NCBI GenBank assembly: GCA_902584225.1
Contig: CACHYX010000007.1
Coordinates: forward strand, 1-39,275
Reading direction: 5' to 3'
Length of the DNA: 39,275 nt
Source of the DNA: an uncultured Pelagibacteraceae bacterium
Lineage (GTDB): Bacteria > Pseudomonadota > Alphaproteobacteria > Pelagibacterales > Pelagibacteraceae
Under the pieces are notes generated by a model that did no database searches, was not told the origin of the DNA, and saw only the letters and a program-made list of their open reading frames with translations. Position numbers and translations under genes: made by a program. Shown here piece after piece: positions 17,905 through 25,958 of the stretch (positions within the stretch are counted from its first letter, which is position 1; every line of letters starts with the position of its first letter).

Positions 17905-17914
17905 CAGATTTATC

Positions 17915-17988
17915 GGTAACGTGGCGGAATGGTTACGCAGAGGATTGCAAATCCTTGTATCCCGGTTCGATTCCGGGCGTTACCTCCA
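17915..17988 (+). tRNA. tRNA-Cys (anticodon GCA)
   Basis: The 74-nt cloverleaf has acceptor stem GGTAACG/CGTTACC, anticodon loop TTGCAAA and T-arm CCCGG-TTCGATT-CCGGG. The discriminator is U and CCA is encoded. The anticodon GCA reads both Cys codons. It is followed 51 nt later by tRNA-Asn on the same strand, probably co-transcribed. Confidence 0.95.
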
Positions 17989-18039
17989 AAAAAAAGAGTT
18001 GTTTTCAAGTAAAAAAAAAGTAAGTTTTGATTTTTACAT

Positions 18040-18115
18040 TCCTCGGTAGCTCAGTTGGTAGAGCAGTTGACTGTTAATCAATTGGTCGCAGGTTCGAGTC
18101 CTGCCCGAGGAGCCA
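18040..18115 (+). tRNA. tRNA-Asn (anticodon GTT)
   Basis: The 76-nt cloverleaf has acceptor stem TCCTCGG/CCGAGGA, D-arm TAGCTCAGTTGGTAGAGCA and anticodon loop with GTT. T-arm GCAGG-TTCGAGT-CCTGC, discriminator G and encoded CCA complete it. Only 2 nt separate its CCA end from the stop codon of the convergent XRE regulator gene. Confidence 0.96.
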
Positions 18116-18117
18116 AA

Positions 18118-18489
18118 TTAACCAGTCTTTTGAATTCCAACGTTAAGTGATTGTAAATTTTTGCTAAATTTTATTTTTTGATCGTTCGTTAGTTCAGAAT
18201 ATACCTTAACTAAAAAATTATAGTTCACGTTCATGTGACCTTCTTTAATTTTATCAGCGTTTATTAGGTATTCTGAAAAATCTTCAAAAAAATAATTTAT
18301 TGGAACTTTTAAATAGTTCGACAATTGAAGTAATCTTATAGAACTTACTCCATTTGTGCCTTTTTCATATTTTTGAATTTGTTGGAATGTTACGTTGATT
18401 GCTTTTGCTACTTTTGTTTGTGTAAGACCTAGTGCCAGTCTTCTTAACTTAAGTTTGTTACCTAAATGTTTATTAAAATTATCTTCCAT
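18118..18489 (-). CDS. XRE/Cro-CI family DNA-binding regulator
   Basis: 123 residues. An N-terminal helix-turn-helix (about 8-64) reads LGNKLKLRRLALGLTQTKVAKAI, then VTFQQIQKYEKGTNGVSS, the classic HTH_3 recognition segment. The tail (about 70-123) is helical and lacks a metabolite-binding or protease domain. Target genes and ligand are unknown. A strong GAGGGG Shine-Dalgarno (complement of 18495-18500) lies 5 nt before the ATG. The 169-nt upstream region has a perfect palindrome and an A8T8 tract, possible autoregulation sites. It converges on tRNA-Asn with a 2-nt gap. Confidence 0.88.
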   Translation of the reverse strand: MEDNFNKHLGNKLKLRRLALGLTQTKVAKAINVTFQQIQKYEKGTNGVSSIRLLQLSNYLKVPINYFFEDFSEYLINADKIKEGHMNVNYNFLVKVYSELTNDQKIKFSKNLQSLNVGIQKTG

Positions 18490-18545
18490 TAAGACCCCTC
18501 TTAAAAACCAAGATTGAACTCTATCCTAAGGGTTTATGCAAGCGG

Positions 18546-18561
18546 AAAAAAAATTTTTTTT
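18546..18561. other. A8T8 tract upstream of the XRE regulator gene
   Basis: Eight A followed by eight T, self-complementary, 57-72 bp before the XRE start codon. Such tracts bend DNA and can act as UP-like promoter elements. A weak TTGCAT -35-like sequence lies just downstream in the XRE direction. Confidence 0.35.
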
Positions 18562-18585
18562 GAGTGATTTTGAGGCTTGACAATA

Positions 18586-18651
18586 TTAGAAAAGCTCTAA
18601 ATTGCTTTTAAGAAATGTACGAAAATACGACATTTTTCGCATGTCTGACAT
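18586..18651 (-). CDS. Possible 21-codon micro-ORF downstream of aapP
   Basis: ATG at 18649-18651, stop TAA at 18586-18588. The product starts MSDMRKMSYF, ends LELF, and is basic/aromatic. The start codon sits inside the 15-bp palindrome. No Shine-Dalgarno is seen and I know no homologue. It may be a chance ORF or a real tiny protein or leader; only conservation across relatives would decide. Confidence 0.2.
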   Translation of the reverse strand: MSDMRKMSYFRTFLKSNLELF

Positions 18652-18653
18652 GC
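18639..18653. promoter_or_regulatory. Perfect 15-bp inverted repeat (operator-like)
   Basis: GCATGTC-T-GACATGC, two perfect 7-bp arms around one base, located 5 bp past the aapP stop codon. The 1-nt centre suits a dimeric protein site better than an RNA hairpin, and there is no following U-run on the minus strand. The XRE regulator encoded 150 bp downstream is a candidate binder, by proximity only. Confidence 0.5.
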
Positions 18654-18658
18654 AAATT

Positions 18659-19393
18659 TTATAATATTTGACTTAAGAAAAGTTTTGTTCTGTCACTTTT
18701 TGGGTTAGCGAAAAATTCTTTCGTAGTATTTTTTTCAACTATCATACCTTCGTCCATAAAAATAACCTCATCTGCTACCTCTTTTGCAAATCCCATTTCA
18801 TGAGTTACAACAATCATAGTCATACCGCCTTTAGCAAGGTTTACCATTGCATCTAAAACCTCTTTAATCATCTCAGGATCAAGCGCAGAGGTTGGTTCAT
18901 CAAATAACATTATCTTAGGCTGCATGCATAAAGCTCTAGCTATAGCTGATCTTTGTTGTTGACCACCTGATAATTGACCTGGAAACTTGTGAGCTTGGTC
19001 AGCTATTTGAACTTGTTCTAATTGTTGCATTGCAAGTTCTTCTGCTTGCTTTTTTGGCATCTTTTTTACCCAAATAGGTGCTAAAGTGCAGTTATCTAAA
19101 ATAGATAAGTGCGGAAATAAATTAAATTGTTGGAAAACCATACCAACTTCAGCTCTAATTTGCTCAATATTTTTTGTATTTTCACTAAGTTCTGTTCCAT
19201 CAACAATAATTTTACCTTCTTGGTGCTCTTCTAATCTATTGATACATCTTATTAAAGTTGATTTACCAGAGCCTGATGGACCGCAGACTACAATCTTTTG
19301 TTTTGGTTGCACTTCTAAGTTAATATCTTTTAAAACTTGGAAATCACCAAACCATTTATTAACGTTTTCAATATTTATTATAGAACTAGACAT
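18659..19393 (-). CDS. aapP: General L-amino-acid ABC transporter ATP-binding protein AapP
   Basis: 244-residue ATPase of the polar amino-acid uptake (PAAT) family. Walker [11 protein letters not shown]-loop [10 protein letters not shown], signature [15 protein letters not shown], Walker [15 protein letters not shown] and H-loop VVTHEMGFA are all present. It powers the AapQM permease. The start overlaps aapM by one base. Last gene of the aapJQMP operon; the stop is followed within 5 bp by the palindrome at 18639-18653. Confidence 0.95.
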   Translation of the reverse strand: MSSSIINIENVNKWFGDFQVLKDINLEVQPKQKIVVCGPSGSGKSTLIRCINRLEEHQEGKIIVDGTELSENTKNIEQIRAEVGMVFQQFNLFPHLSILDNCTLAPIWVKKMPKKQAEELAMQQLEQVQIADQAHKFPGQLSGGQQQRSAIARALCMQPKIMLFDEPTSALDPEMIKEVLDAMVNLAKGGMTMIVVTHEMGFAKEVADEVIFMDEGMIVEKNTTKEFFANPKSDRTKLFLSQIL

Positions 19394-20661
19394 TATCTCT
19401 CAGTTTTATATTTTTCTTCAAGGTTATAACTATATTTGCTCATTGCATAGCAAATTATCCAGAAAATTATTGCTGCAAAAATATATCCTTCCATAGCAAA
19501 ACCAAGCCATTTTGGATTTGTTTTAGCTAAGGCAAGCATTCCCGCAATTTCAGCTAAGCCAACTACAAATATTAACGGTGTATCTTTTACCAACGCTAAA
19601 AATGTGTTTGCAATTCCGGGAATAACTAATTTCAAAGCCTGTGGTAATATTACAAAAATATGCATTTTCCAATATCCCATTCCTAAAGATTTCGCTGCAT
19701 CGTATTGACCTCTTGGTAAAGCTTGTAATCCACCTCTAATAACCTCGGCACAATATGCTGCTTCAAACAAAGTTATAGCTATAATTACTCTAACTAATTT
19801 ATCCATGAAGAAATCTTGAGGTAAAAACATTGGAAACATTACTGATGACATAAATAATACTGTTATTAATGGAACTCCTCTCCAAAATTCAATGTAACCA
19901 ACTGAAATATATCTTATTGCTGGTAGATTAGATCTTCTTCCTAATGCCAAGATCATTCCAAGCGGAAAACAGAAAATTAAACAAAAAAATGAAACAATAA
20001 ACGTTAAAGATAAACCGCCCCAAGCTCCAGTTTCTACCCAAACTAAACCAAATGCTCCTCCTGAAATCAAATAATAGATTATTAAGAAAGCAATTATTGG
20101 ATAGATCACTACATAATATAAAGCTAAGTATTTTTTTAAATTTTCTTTAAAAAAGTAACCAACGAAACCAAGTCCTATAACTAATAAAAATGCAGAATTA
20201 ATTCTCCAATGAAGTTCATTAGGGTACATTCCGTACATAAATCTCTTGAACCAAACTTTTATGTATGTCCAACAAGCGCCTGTGCCTGTACATGCCTCTT
20301 TAGTATCACCAGATATATTAGCATCTAATACCATCCAACTTAACGCTGGAGGAAAAGCTTTTAAAATAGCGAAAGTTATAAATAGTGTAAGAAATGCATT
20401 GAAGTTAGTTGTATTAATATTCTTATTAAGAGAGTCCAAAAATTTATATCCACTGTATTCTGTTCTTAAATAAGACAAACCTAAAAAACCGAGAATTAGA
20501 GGGAAAAAAATACTCAAATTTCCTGGTAAAGAACCACTTATATTAATTCTAAAAAAAGAATTTAAAAATACATCAAGAATACTTAAGATTAATAATGCGC
20601 TTCCAATGTAAATATTAGTCATTTGGTTTTGGCTTTTAATTCTATTTAGACTTAAATTCAT
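19393..20661 (-). CDS. aapM: General L-amino-acid ABC transporter permease AapM
   Basis: 422-residue inner-membrane permease with about eight hydrophobic helices. The PAAT permease core lies in the C-terminal half: [17 protein letters not shown], then [27 protein letters not shown] (coupling loop). The long N-terminal membrane part and the soluble Cys-containing segment ([10 protein letters not shown], about 123-132) are typical of AapM rather than shorter HisM-type permeases. It begins 2 nt after the aapQ stop. Confidence 0.94.
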   Translation of the reverse strand: MNLSLNRIKSQNQMTNIYIGSALLILSILDVFLNSFFRINISGSLPGNLSIFFPLILGFLGLSYLRTEYSGYKFLDSLNKNINTTNFNAFLTLFITFAILKAFPPALSWMVLDANISGDTKEACTGTGACWTYIKVWFKRFMYGMYPNELHWRINSAFLLVIGLGFVGYFFKENLKKYLALYYVVIYPIIAFLIIYYLISGGAFGLVWVETGAWGGLSLTFIVSFFCLIFCFPLGMILALGRRSNLPAIRYISVGYIEFWRGVPLITVLFMSSVMFPMFLPQDFFMDKLVRVIIAITLFEAAYCAEVIRGGLQALPRGQYDAAKSLGMGYWKMHIFVILPQALKLVIPGIANTFLALVKDTPLIFVVGLAEIAGMLALAKTNPKWLGFAMEGYIFAAIIFWIICYAMSKYSYNLEEKYKTER

Positions 20662-20663
20662 TT

Positions 20664-21815
20664 TTATTTTTCCTTAATTTCTATTCGTTTGTTGTACCAA
20701 TTCATTAGTGCAGCGATTGCTAAACTAATCGATAAATAAGTTAACATCGTAATACCAACAATCTCAATTGCTTTACCTGTTTGCATCAAAGCCGTTCCTG
20801 CAAAAACTAAAACTAAATCTGGATATGCTATTGCAGCAGCTAAAGATGAATTTTTGGTTAAATTTAAATATTGATTTGTTGTTGGTGGTATAATAATTCT
20901 TAGTGCTTGTGGCATAATTACTAATTTCAAAATTTGATTAGGTGTAAGACCAACCGAAGCTGCGGCCTCTTTTTGACCTTTGCTTATTCCTTGAATTCCA
21001 GCTCGCACACATTCAGCCACAAAAGTTGATGTGTAAAGAGAAAGTGCTAAAACTAACGCTATTAACTCAGGTGGTAGTGCAACTCCACCTTCAAAAATAA
21101 ACGAAGTTGTAGCTAATTGTTTTAATTTTGGCATTTCAAAATCAAGAGTTACTCCTCCAATTAAGAATGATAATAATGGCAAAATAGTAATTAAAGCTAG
21201 CGATATATATAAAACAGGTAGTTGTTTACCCTCTCTTTCTTGAATTTTTTTCGCATAAACTCTAATAAAAATAATAGCTACTATTGCAGCTATCAAACAT
21301 GACATGAATACATTTAAATTTTCCCAAATCATTGAGGGAATGTAATAACCTTTAATAGTCATATAAGTGACACCGAACCAAGGCTGAGCATTTTCAGGTA
21401 AAGGTAGTGCTCTTAATGCTGCATAATACCAAAAGAAGATTTGTAATAGTAAGGGAATATTCCTAAAAAACTCAACATACCAAGCCGCCGAATTTTTAAT
21501 TAAAAAATTTTGTGATAATCTAGCAATACCAATTACAACACCTAAAATTGTACAAAATATTATTCCTAAAAAAGATACTAGAAGTGTGTTTAATAAAGCT
21601 ACGACATAAGCCCAAAGGTAAGAGTCTTGACCATCGTAATCAAGCAAAGTGAATTGCATATCGAATGAAGCCTCTTGTGATAAAAAATCAAAGCCAAAAT
21701 CAATACCTCTATTATCCATATTGACTTGTGCATTAATTGTAAAAAAACCAAAAACAAAAACTACGAATAGGATGGTTAAAAGTTGGGGAAGAATTCTTTT
21801 AATTTTATTATTCAT
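20664..21815 (-). CDS. aapQ: General L-amino-acid ABC transporter permease AapQ
   Basis: 383 residues, multi-spanning. The extended N-terminus includes the conserved phrase NMDNRGIDFGFDFLSQEASFDM in the first periplasmic loop, typical of AapQ. The permease core has WYVEFFRNIPLLLQIFFWYYA and the coupling loop VRAGIQGISKGQKEAAASVGL. It forms the heteromeric channel with AapM. It lies downstream of the aapJ hairpin, so it is probably expressed at a lower level than AapJ. Confidence 0.94.
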   Translation of the reverse strand: MNNKIKRILPQLLTILFVVFVFGFFTINAQVNMDNRGIDFGFDFLSQEASFDMQFTLLDYDGQDSYLWAYVVALLNTLLVSFLGIIFCTILGVVIGIARLSQNFLIKNSAAWYVEFFRNIPLLLQIFFWYYAALRALPLPENAQPWFGVTYMTIKGYYIPSMIWENLNVFMSCLIAAIVAIIFIRVYAKKIQEREGKQLPVLYISLALITILPLLSFLIGGVTLDFEMPKLKQLATTSFIFEGGVALPPELIALVLALSLYTSTFVAECVRAGIQGISKGQKEAAASVGLTPNQILKLVIMPQALRIIIPPTTNQYLNLTKNSSLAAAIAYPDLVLVFAGTALMQTGKAIEIVGITMLTYLSISLAIAALMNWYNKRIEIKEK

Positions 21816-21828
21816 TTGACCGTATAAT

Positions 21829-21861
21829 AAAAAAAAGGGCTAGATAAATCTAGCCCTTTTT
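21829..21861 (-). terminator. Hairpin plus U-tract between aapJ and aapQ (terminator/attenuator)
   Basis: GGGCTAGA (21837-21844) and TCTAGCCC (21849-21856) form a perfect 8-bp stem with a 4-nt loop, extended by A/T pairs. On the minus strand eight T follow (complement of 21829-21836). It lies 18 nt after the aapJ stop and ahead of aapQ, the same design as the pstS-pstC hairpin: high binding protein, reduced read-through into permeases. Confidence 0.8.
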
Positions 21862-21878
21862 AAGTATTTTAAGATGAA

Positions 21879-22916
21879 TTATCTTGCTGGTGGAACGTAT
21901 AAAATTCCGCCTTTTGTCCATAATTGATTTGGACCTCTATCTGGTAAAATACCTGTGTCAGCTATATTTCTCTTGTAGCTTTCACCGTAGTTACCAACTT
22001 GCTTGATAATTCTTAAGTTCCACTCGTTATCTAAACCAAAAGCAGCACCCATTTCACCTTCTGCACCTACAAGTCTTTTGATTTGTGGGTTATCAGAAGT
22101 TTTCATTGAGTCAGCATTTGATGAAGTAATACCGTATTCTTCTGCTTCGATCATAGTATTTAATGACCATCTTACGATATCTTCCCAAACAGCATCACCT
22201 TGTCTTACAACTGGTCCTAAAGGCTCTTTAGAAATAGTTTCTGGAAGAACAATGTGTTCATCTGGATTCTTCATTTTAGTTCTTTGAGCAGCTAATCCTG
22301 ATTTATCAGTTGTGTAAGTATCACATCTACCTGCATCGTAAGCAGCTACGACTTCGTCTGCTTTTTCGAATGCTACTGGCTCATAAGAAATTCCTCTTGA
22401 ATTAAAGAAGTCTCTCATATTTAGCTCAGTTGTTGTACCAATGTTTGTACAAGCTGAGATACCATTTTTAAACTGATCTACTGACGTGATTCCTGAGCTT
22501 TTTCTTACCATGAAACCTTGACCATCGTAAAAATTTACACCTACGAAAGTAAGACCAATGTCAGCATCTCTAGAAAGTGTCCAAGTAGTATTTCTTGCTA
22601 ATACATCAATTTCACCTGAAGTAAGTGCAGTAAATCTTTCTTTAGCACTTAGTGGAGTGAACTTAACTTTGTTAGCATCACCTAGTACAGCAGCTGCTAC
22701 TGCTCTACATACATCAACGTCGATACCTGTCCAATTTCCAGATGCATCAGCATTTGAGAATCCAGGAAGACCTTGAGAAACACCACATCTAACAAAACCC
22801 TTCTTTTGAGTGTTTTTTAGAGTTTTTGACTTTTTAGCCATTGCTTCTGTTGTAAATGCAAACAGAACAGCAATCATAGCAAATAAAGAAGTCAATTGTT
22901 TTAAATGTTTAAACAT
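21879..22916 (-). CDS. aapJ: General L-amino-acid binding protein AapJ
   Basis: Periplasmic receptor for a broad range of L-amino acids; 345 residues. The signal peptide (about 1-27, ending TEAMA) is followed by the family's N-terminal lobe: GFVRCGVSQGLPGFSNADASGNWTGIDVDVCRAVAAA. Later segments SGEIDVLARNTTWTLSRD and AGRCDTYTTDKSGLAAQR carry the ligand-binding residues. AGAGGA (complement of 22922-22927) lies 5 nt before the ATG. Amino-acid binding proteins are heavily expressed in SAR11. The hairpin downstream and an AT-rich palindromic leader upstream flank it. Confidence 0.95.
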   Translation of the reverse strand: MFKHLKQLTSLFAMIAVLFAFTTEAMAKKSKTLKNTQKKGFVRCGVSQGLPGFSNADASGNWTGIDVDVCRAVAAAVLGDANKVKFTPLSAKERFTALTSGEIDVLARNTTWTLSRDADIGLTFVGVNFYDGQGFMVRKSSGITSVDQFKNGISACTNIGTTTELNMRDFFNSRGISYEPVAFEKADEVVAAYDAGRCDTYTTDKSGLAAQRTKMKNPDEHIVLPETISKEPLGPVVRQGDAVWEDIVRWSLNTMIEAEEYGITSSNADSMKTSDNPQIKRLVGAEGEMGAAFGLDNEWNLRIIKQVGNYGESYKRNIADTGILPDRGPNQLWTKGGILYVPPAR

Positions 22917-22947
22917 ATATTTCCTCTTAGTTATTTATTTGTTAACA

Positions 22948-22977
22948 AATTAATTCAAAATTATTTTTGAATTAATT
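22948..22977 (-). repeat. 13-bp AT-rich inverted repeat in the aapJ leader
   Basis: Arms 22948-22960 and 22965-22977 are perfect complements around a 4-nt loop, 32 nt or more upstream of the aapJ ATG. It is all A/T but for one G-C pair, so an RNA form would be weak. It may instead mark a DNA-binding site. Confidence 0.45.
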
Positions 22978-22978
22978 A

Positions 22979-23007
22979 ATTTAAGCACTTAAACAAAAAT
23001 TGATCAA
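22979..23007 (-). promoter_or_regulatory. Candidate aapJ promoter
   Basis: Minus strand: -35-like TTGATC (complement of 23002-23007), 17-bp spacer, -10-like TTAAAT (complement of 22979-22984). The -10 overlaps a small inverted repeat TTAAG-CA-CTTAA (22981-22992) that could hold a regulator. The predicted start near 22972 would give a leader of about 55 nt. Confidence 0.35.
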
Positions 23008-23078
23008 CTGTCTTTGGTGTGCAATTTGACTTAATTAATTAACTTAATGTAATCTATTATCAACCACAGGTAGAATAT

Positions 23079-23155
23079 TGGCGCGCCCTGAAGGATTCGA
23101 ACCTCCGACCCACGGTTTAGAAAACCGTTGCTCTATCCAGCTGAGCTAAGGGCGC
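23079..23155 (-). tRNA. tRNA-Arg (anticodon TCT)
   Basis: The 77-nt minus-strand cloverleaf has acceptor stem GCGCCCT/AGGGCGC, D-arm TAGCTCAGCTGGATAGAGCA and anticodon stem ACGGT/ACCGT around TTTCTAA. T-arm GGAGG-TTCGAAT-CCTTC, discriminator G and encoded CCA complete it. It reads AGA/AGG, the main Arg codons in this AT-rich genome. It lies 25 nt beyond the trkH stop and upstream of aapJ. Confidence 0.95.
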
Positions 23156-23180
23156 AAAGTAGTTAATATATAATACTAAA

Positions 23181-24584
23181 TTAACTTTTAAAAAAGAATT
23201 TTTTCAAGATAATTAAAATAGATAATAATTCAACTCTTCCGATCATCATAAAAAGAATTAAAGAAAACTTTGAAAAAACACTTAATTCATAAAAATTGAA
23301 ATTTTCTAAATTGGTCAAAGAGGAATTAACAGTATTCATTAGAGTTAAAATTGATAATTTAAAAGATATTTCGCTACTTATTCCTGAAATCGTTAGAAAT
23401 AAAGACAAAATGCTTAATGAAATAACAAATATTACAACAGACAAAAAATACTTATAAAAATCCTCAGTCTCTAAATTAATATTGAAAAAAGGAAGCCTAT
23501 TAGAATAGACATTTTTTGGCTTTGCATGAGATACGAGTTCATTCATAGAAAACTTAAAAAGCAAAAAAATTTTTGAAAATCTTAGACCAGAACTAGTGGA
23601 AAAAAAAGATCCACCTATTATTATTAAGATTAAGAAAATAAAAGATAGATTTTGAGGCACATTTAAAGAAAATCCGATGTTAGATATAGAGCTACAAATT
23701 GATAAAAAAAGTAATGAAAAATTATTGTTAATGTTAAAAAAAACGAAAAAAAGTGCGACTAAAAACAAAAGGTAAAATAAAAGATAAAGATCCTCAAATA
23801 AAAAATTAATGTTCTTTTTTTTAAAAAAAACCAAATTATAGAATAAAAAAAGACTGAAAAAAGATAAAAGCATTGATATTGAAAGAAATATTTGTTGAAA
23901 TTTTCCATCAATGATCAAGCTGAGATTATTGTCTGGTAAAAAACCACCTGATGAAATTAGTGTTAACGATAGATTAAACGAGTCAAATATCCTGACCCCA
24001 GACAATGATAGTAAAATAAATATCACCACCGTTAATATAAGATAAATAAAACTGATTTTAAAAGATTGTTTTAAAGTTTCGCTACTGCTAAATGAAATGA
24101 AATTTGTAAGAGATTTTTTTAAATTCGTATCGAAAATATCTATTAGCAAAATTAATGAAATCAAAAAATATAATCCACCAATCCACTGTGTTGAAGATCT
24201 CCACAAGATTAAACTTTGGTTTAAATGTTTTATATTTTCAAATACTGTAAAACCTGTGGAAGTAAAACCAGAAACTGACTCAAAATATGCATTAAATAAA
24301 CTCAAATTATTTAATATCAAATAATAAGGTATCGCTAATAATATTGGTATTAACAAATAACCAGAAATAACGGTTAAGATTTTTTCAAATATAGAAGTTT
24401 TTTTTAAATTTTTTCTTTTAAAAAATATTAAAGAACCAAAAAAAAGAGTAATCAAAAATAAGAAGAAAAAACTGCCAATATCTAAAAATAAATCAAAATA
24501 GTAACAATAAATAATATTTAAGAAAGATAAGAAAGATATAAATAAGGAAAATATACCAAGATAAAGCTGTGAAAAATTTAACAT
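23181..24584 (-). CDS. trkH: Trk-type potassium uptake membrane protein TrkH
   Basis: 467 residues, extremely hydrophobic and Phe/Leu/Ile-rich, with about ten membrane helices. Pore-loop selectivity segments are recognisable: SVSGFTSTGFTVFEN near residue 105-120, LISSGGFLPDN, and SISNIGFSL. It forms the K+ channel-like subunit working with the TrkA ring encoded directly upstream (zero-nt spacing). It is somewhat shorter than the typical 480-485 residues. It is the last protein-coding gene of the ntrY-ntrX-trkA-trkH run. Confidence 0.88.
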   Translation of the reverse strand: MLNFSQLYLGIFSLFISFLSFLNIIYCYYFDLFLDIGSFFFLFLITLFFGSLIFFKRKNLKKTSIFEKILTVISGYLLIPILLAIPYYLILNNLSLFNAYFESVSGFTSTGFTVFENIKHLNQSLILWRSSTQWIGGLYFLISLILLIDIFDTNLKKSLTNFISFSSSETLKQSFKISFIYLILTVVIFILLSLSGVRIFDSFNLSLTLISSGGFLPDNNLSLIIDGKFQQIFLSISMLLSFFSLFLFYNLVFFKKKNINFLFEDLYLLFYLLFLVALFFVFFNINNNFSLLFLSICSSISNIGFSLNVPQNLSFIFLILIIIGGSFFSTSSGLRFSKIFLLFKFSMNELVSHAKPKNVYSNRLPFFNINLETEDFYKYFLSVVIFVISLSILSLFLTISGISSEISFKLSILTLMNTVNSSLTNLENFNFYELSVFSKFSLILFMMIGRVELLSILIILKKFFFKS

Positions 24585-25958
24585 CTAAATAGAGCTTATT
24601 CTAAATAAATTCTCTACAACAGGTAACTGATCTCTTTTCGCTAAAAAAACAACTATATCTTTTTTTCTAAAAATGAATTTAGAAGATGGAATTATTATAT
24701 CATTTTTTCTTAATATAGCACCTATTCTAATATTCTCTGGTAGATTTGAATTTTTTAACTCTTTGTCAATTAATTCTGAAGTTGCAATTATTTCTGCTTC
24801 AATTACTTCATAATCGCCGTTTGAAATACTATAGGCTGTTTCAATTGTTCCTTTATGAACATGTTTAAGAATACTTGAAACTGTATTCATTCTTGGGTCA
24901 ATTAAGTCATCTATTTTTAATGAAGATTGTAGGATTGAATAATTTGGTTTATTTATTAATGCCATTGTCCTTTTATCTTTAGAAAATTTTTCTACTAAAA
25001 CACTAACCATCAAATTATCTTCATCATCATTCGTTAAAGCTAAAACAGTTTCGGACTCATCTATATTTGCTTCCTTTAAAACATCTTCTTCAAGTCCATT
25101 ACCATTAATTACTAATGAATTATTAAGTTCATTAGCTATGTATTCTGCTCTATCTTTACTTTTTTCAATTATCTTTATCCTTGCTGAATCACGAGAACTT
25201 TCAAGATTTTTTGCTAAATTGAAACCTATATTTCCACCACCAATAATTAAAAACTTATTAGAAATTTTTTCATTATGTCCAAATGCATCTAGTGTTAATT
25301 GCATTTGTGATGAGTTGATTATTACATAAGCCTTGTCATTCATTTTTAAAACATCATTTTTTTTTAAAATTTTAAATTTCTCTTCACGTACTACACCAAG
25401 AATATTAGCCTCTAGTTTTGGAAATTTTTTTGTTATTTTATTCAACTCAATGTTAATTAATGGGCATTTTTCATTTACATCAATTTCAAGCAAACGTATC
25501 TTATTATCGGCAAATGGTACGTTATCAATCGCTCCTGGTGCCTCCAACTTTCTTTGGATAGATTTAGCAATTTCTACCTCTGGGGAAATTATTACATCAA
25601 TAGGAAGATTTTCTTTATTATAAACTAAAGAAAATTTAGGATTTAAGTAATCTTGAGACCTAATTCTTGCAATTTTTTTTCCAATTTTAAAAATAGAAAA
25701 GGCAATTTGACAAATCAACATGTTAATCTCATCATTTCTTGTAACAGCAATAATCATGTCAGCATCTTCTGCATTTGCTTTTTCAAGTACAGATGGATAT
25801 GTAGCTTTTCCTACTATAGATTTTACATCTAAATCATCATTAATTTTTTGAATATCTTCACTAGATTGATCTATAACTGTAATTGAGTGTTCTTGTTCAC
25901 TAAGAATCTTTGCAATCGTATATCCTACTCTACCTGCCCCACAAATTATTATATTCAT
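24585..25958 (-). CDS. trkA: Trk system NAD(H)/nucleotide-gating subunit TrkA
   Basis: 457 residues with two tandem RCK units. The first Rossmann fold starts MNIIICGAGRVGYTIAKIL, with TrkA-C near 145-225. The second starts FLIIGGGNIGFNLAKNL (about 236-252), with a second TrkA-C at the end. It is a cytosolic peripheral ring that gates TrkH in response to nucleotides. The start overlaps the ntrX stop by one base. The ntrX-trkA order is standard in alphaproteobacteria. Confidence 0.94.
   Translation of the reverse strand: MNIIICGAGRVGYTIAKILSEQEHSITVIDQSSEDIQKINDDLDVKSIVGKATYPSVLEKANAEDADMIIAVTRNDEINMLICQIAFSIFKIGKKIARIRSQDYLNPKFSLVYNKENLPIDVIISPEVEIAKSIQRKLEAPGAIDNVPFADNKIRLLEIDVNEKCPLINIELNKITKKFPKLEANILGVVREEKFKILKKNDVLKMNDKAYVIINSSQMQLTLDAFGHNEKISNKFLIIGGGNIGFNLAKNLESSRDSARIKIIEKSKDRAEYIANELNNSLVINGNGLEEDVLKEANIDESETVLALTNDDEDNLMVSVLVEKFSKDKRTMALINKPNYSILQSSLKIDDLIDPRMNTVSSILKHVHKGTIETAYSISNGDYEVIEAEIIATSELIDKELKNSNLPENIRIGAILRKNDIIIPSSKFIFRKKDIVVFLAKRDQLPVVENLFRISSI

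Noticed and set aside
18577-18582. Plus-strand TTGACA between xre and aapP
   Set aside because: No matching -10 at normal spacing and no plus-strand gene follows; it would drive antisense RNA into aapP only.
19086-19496. Plus-strand open frame antisense to aapP/aapM
   Set aside because: Lies opposite conserved ABC transporter coding sequence and shows no domain.
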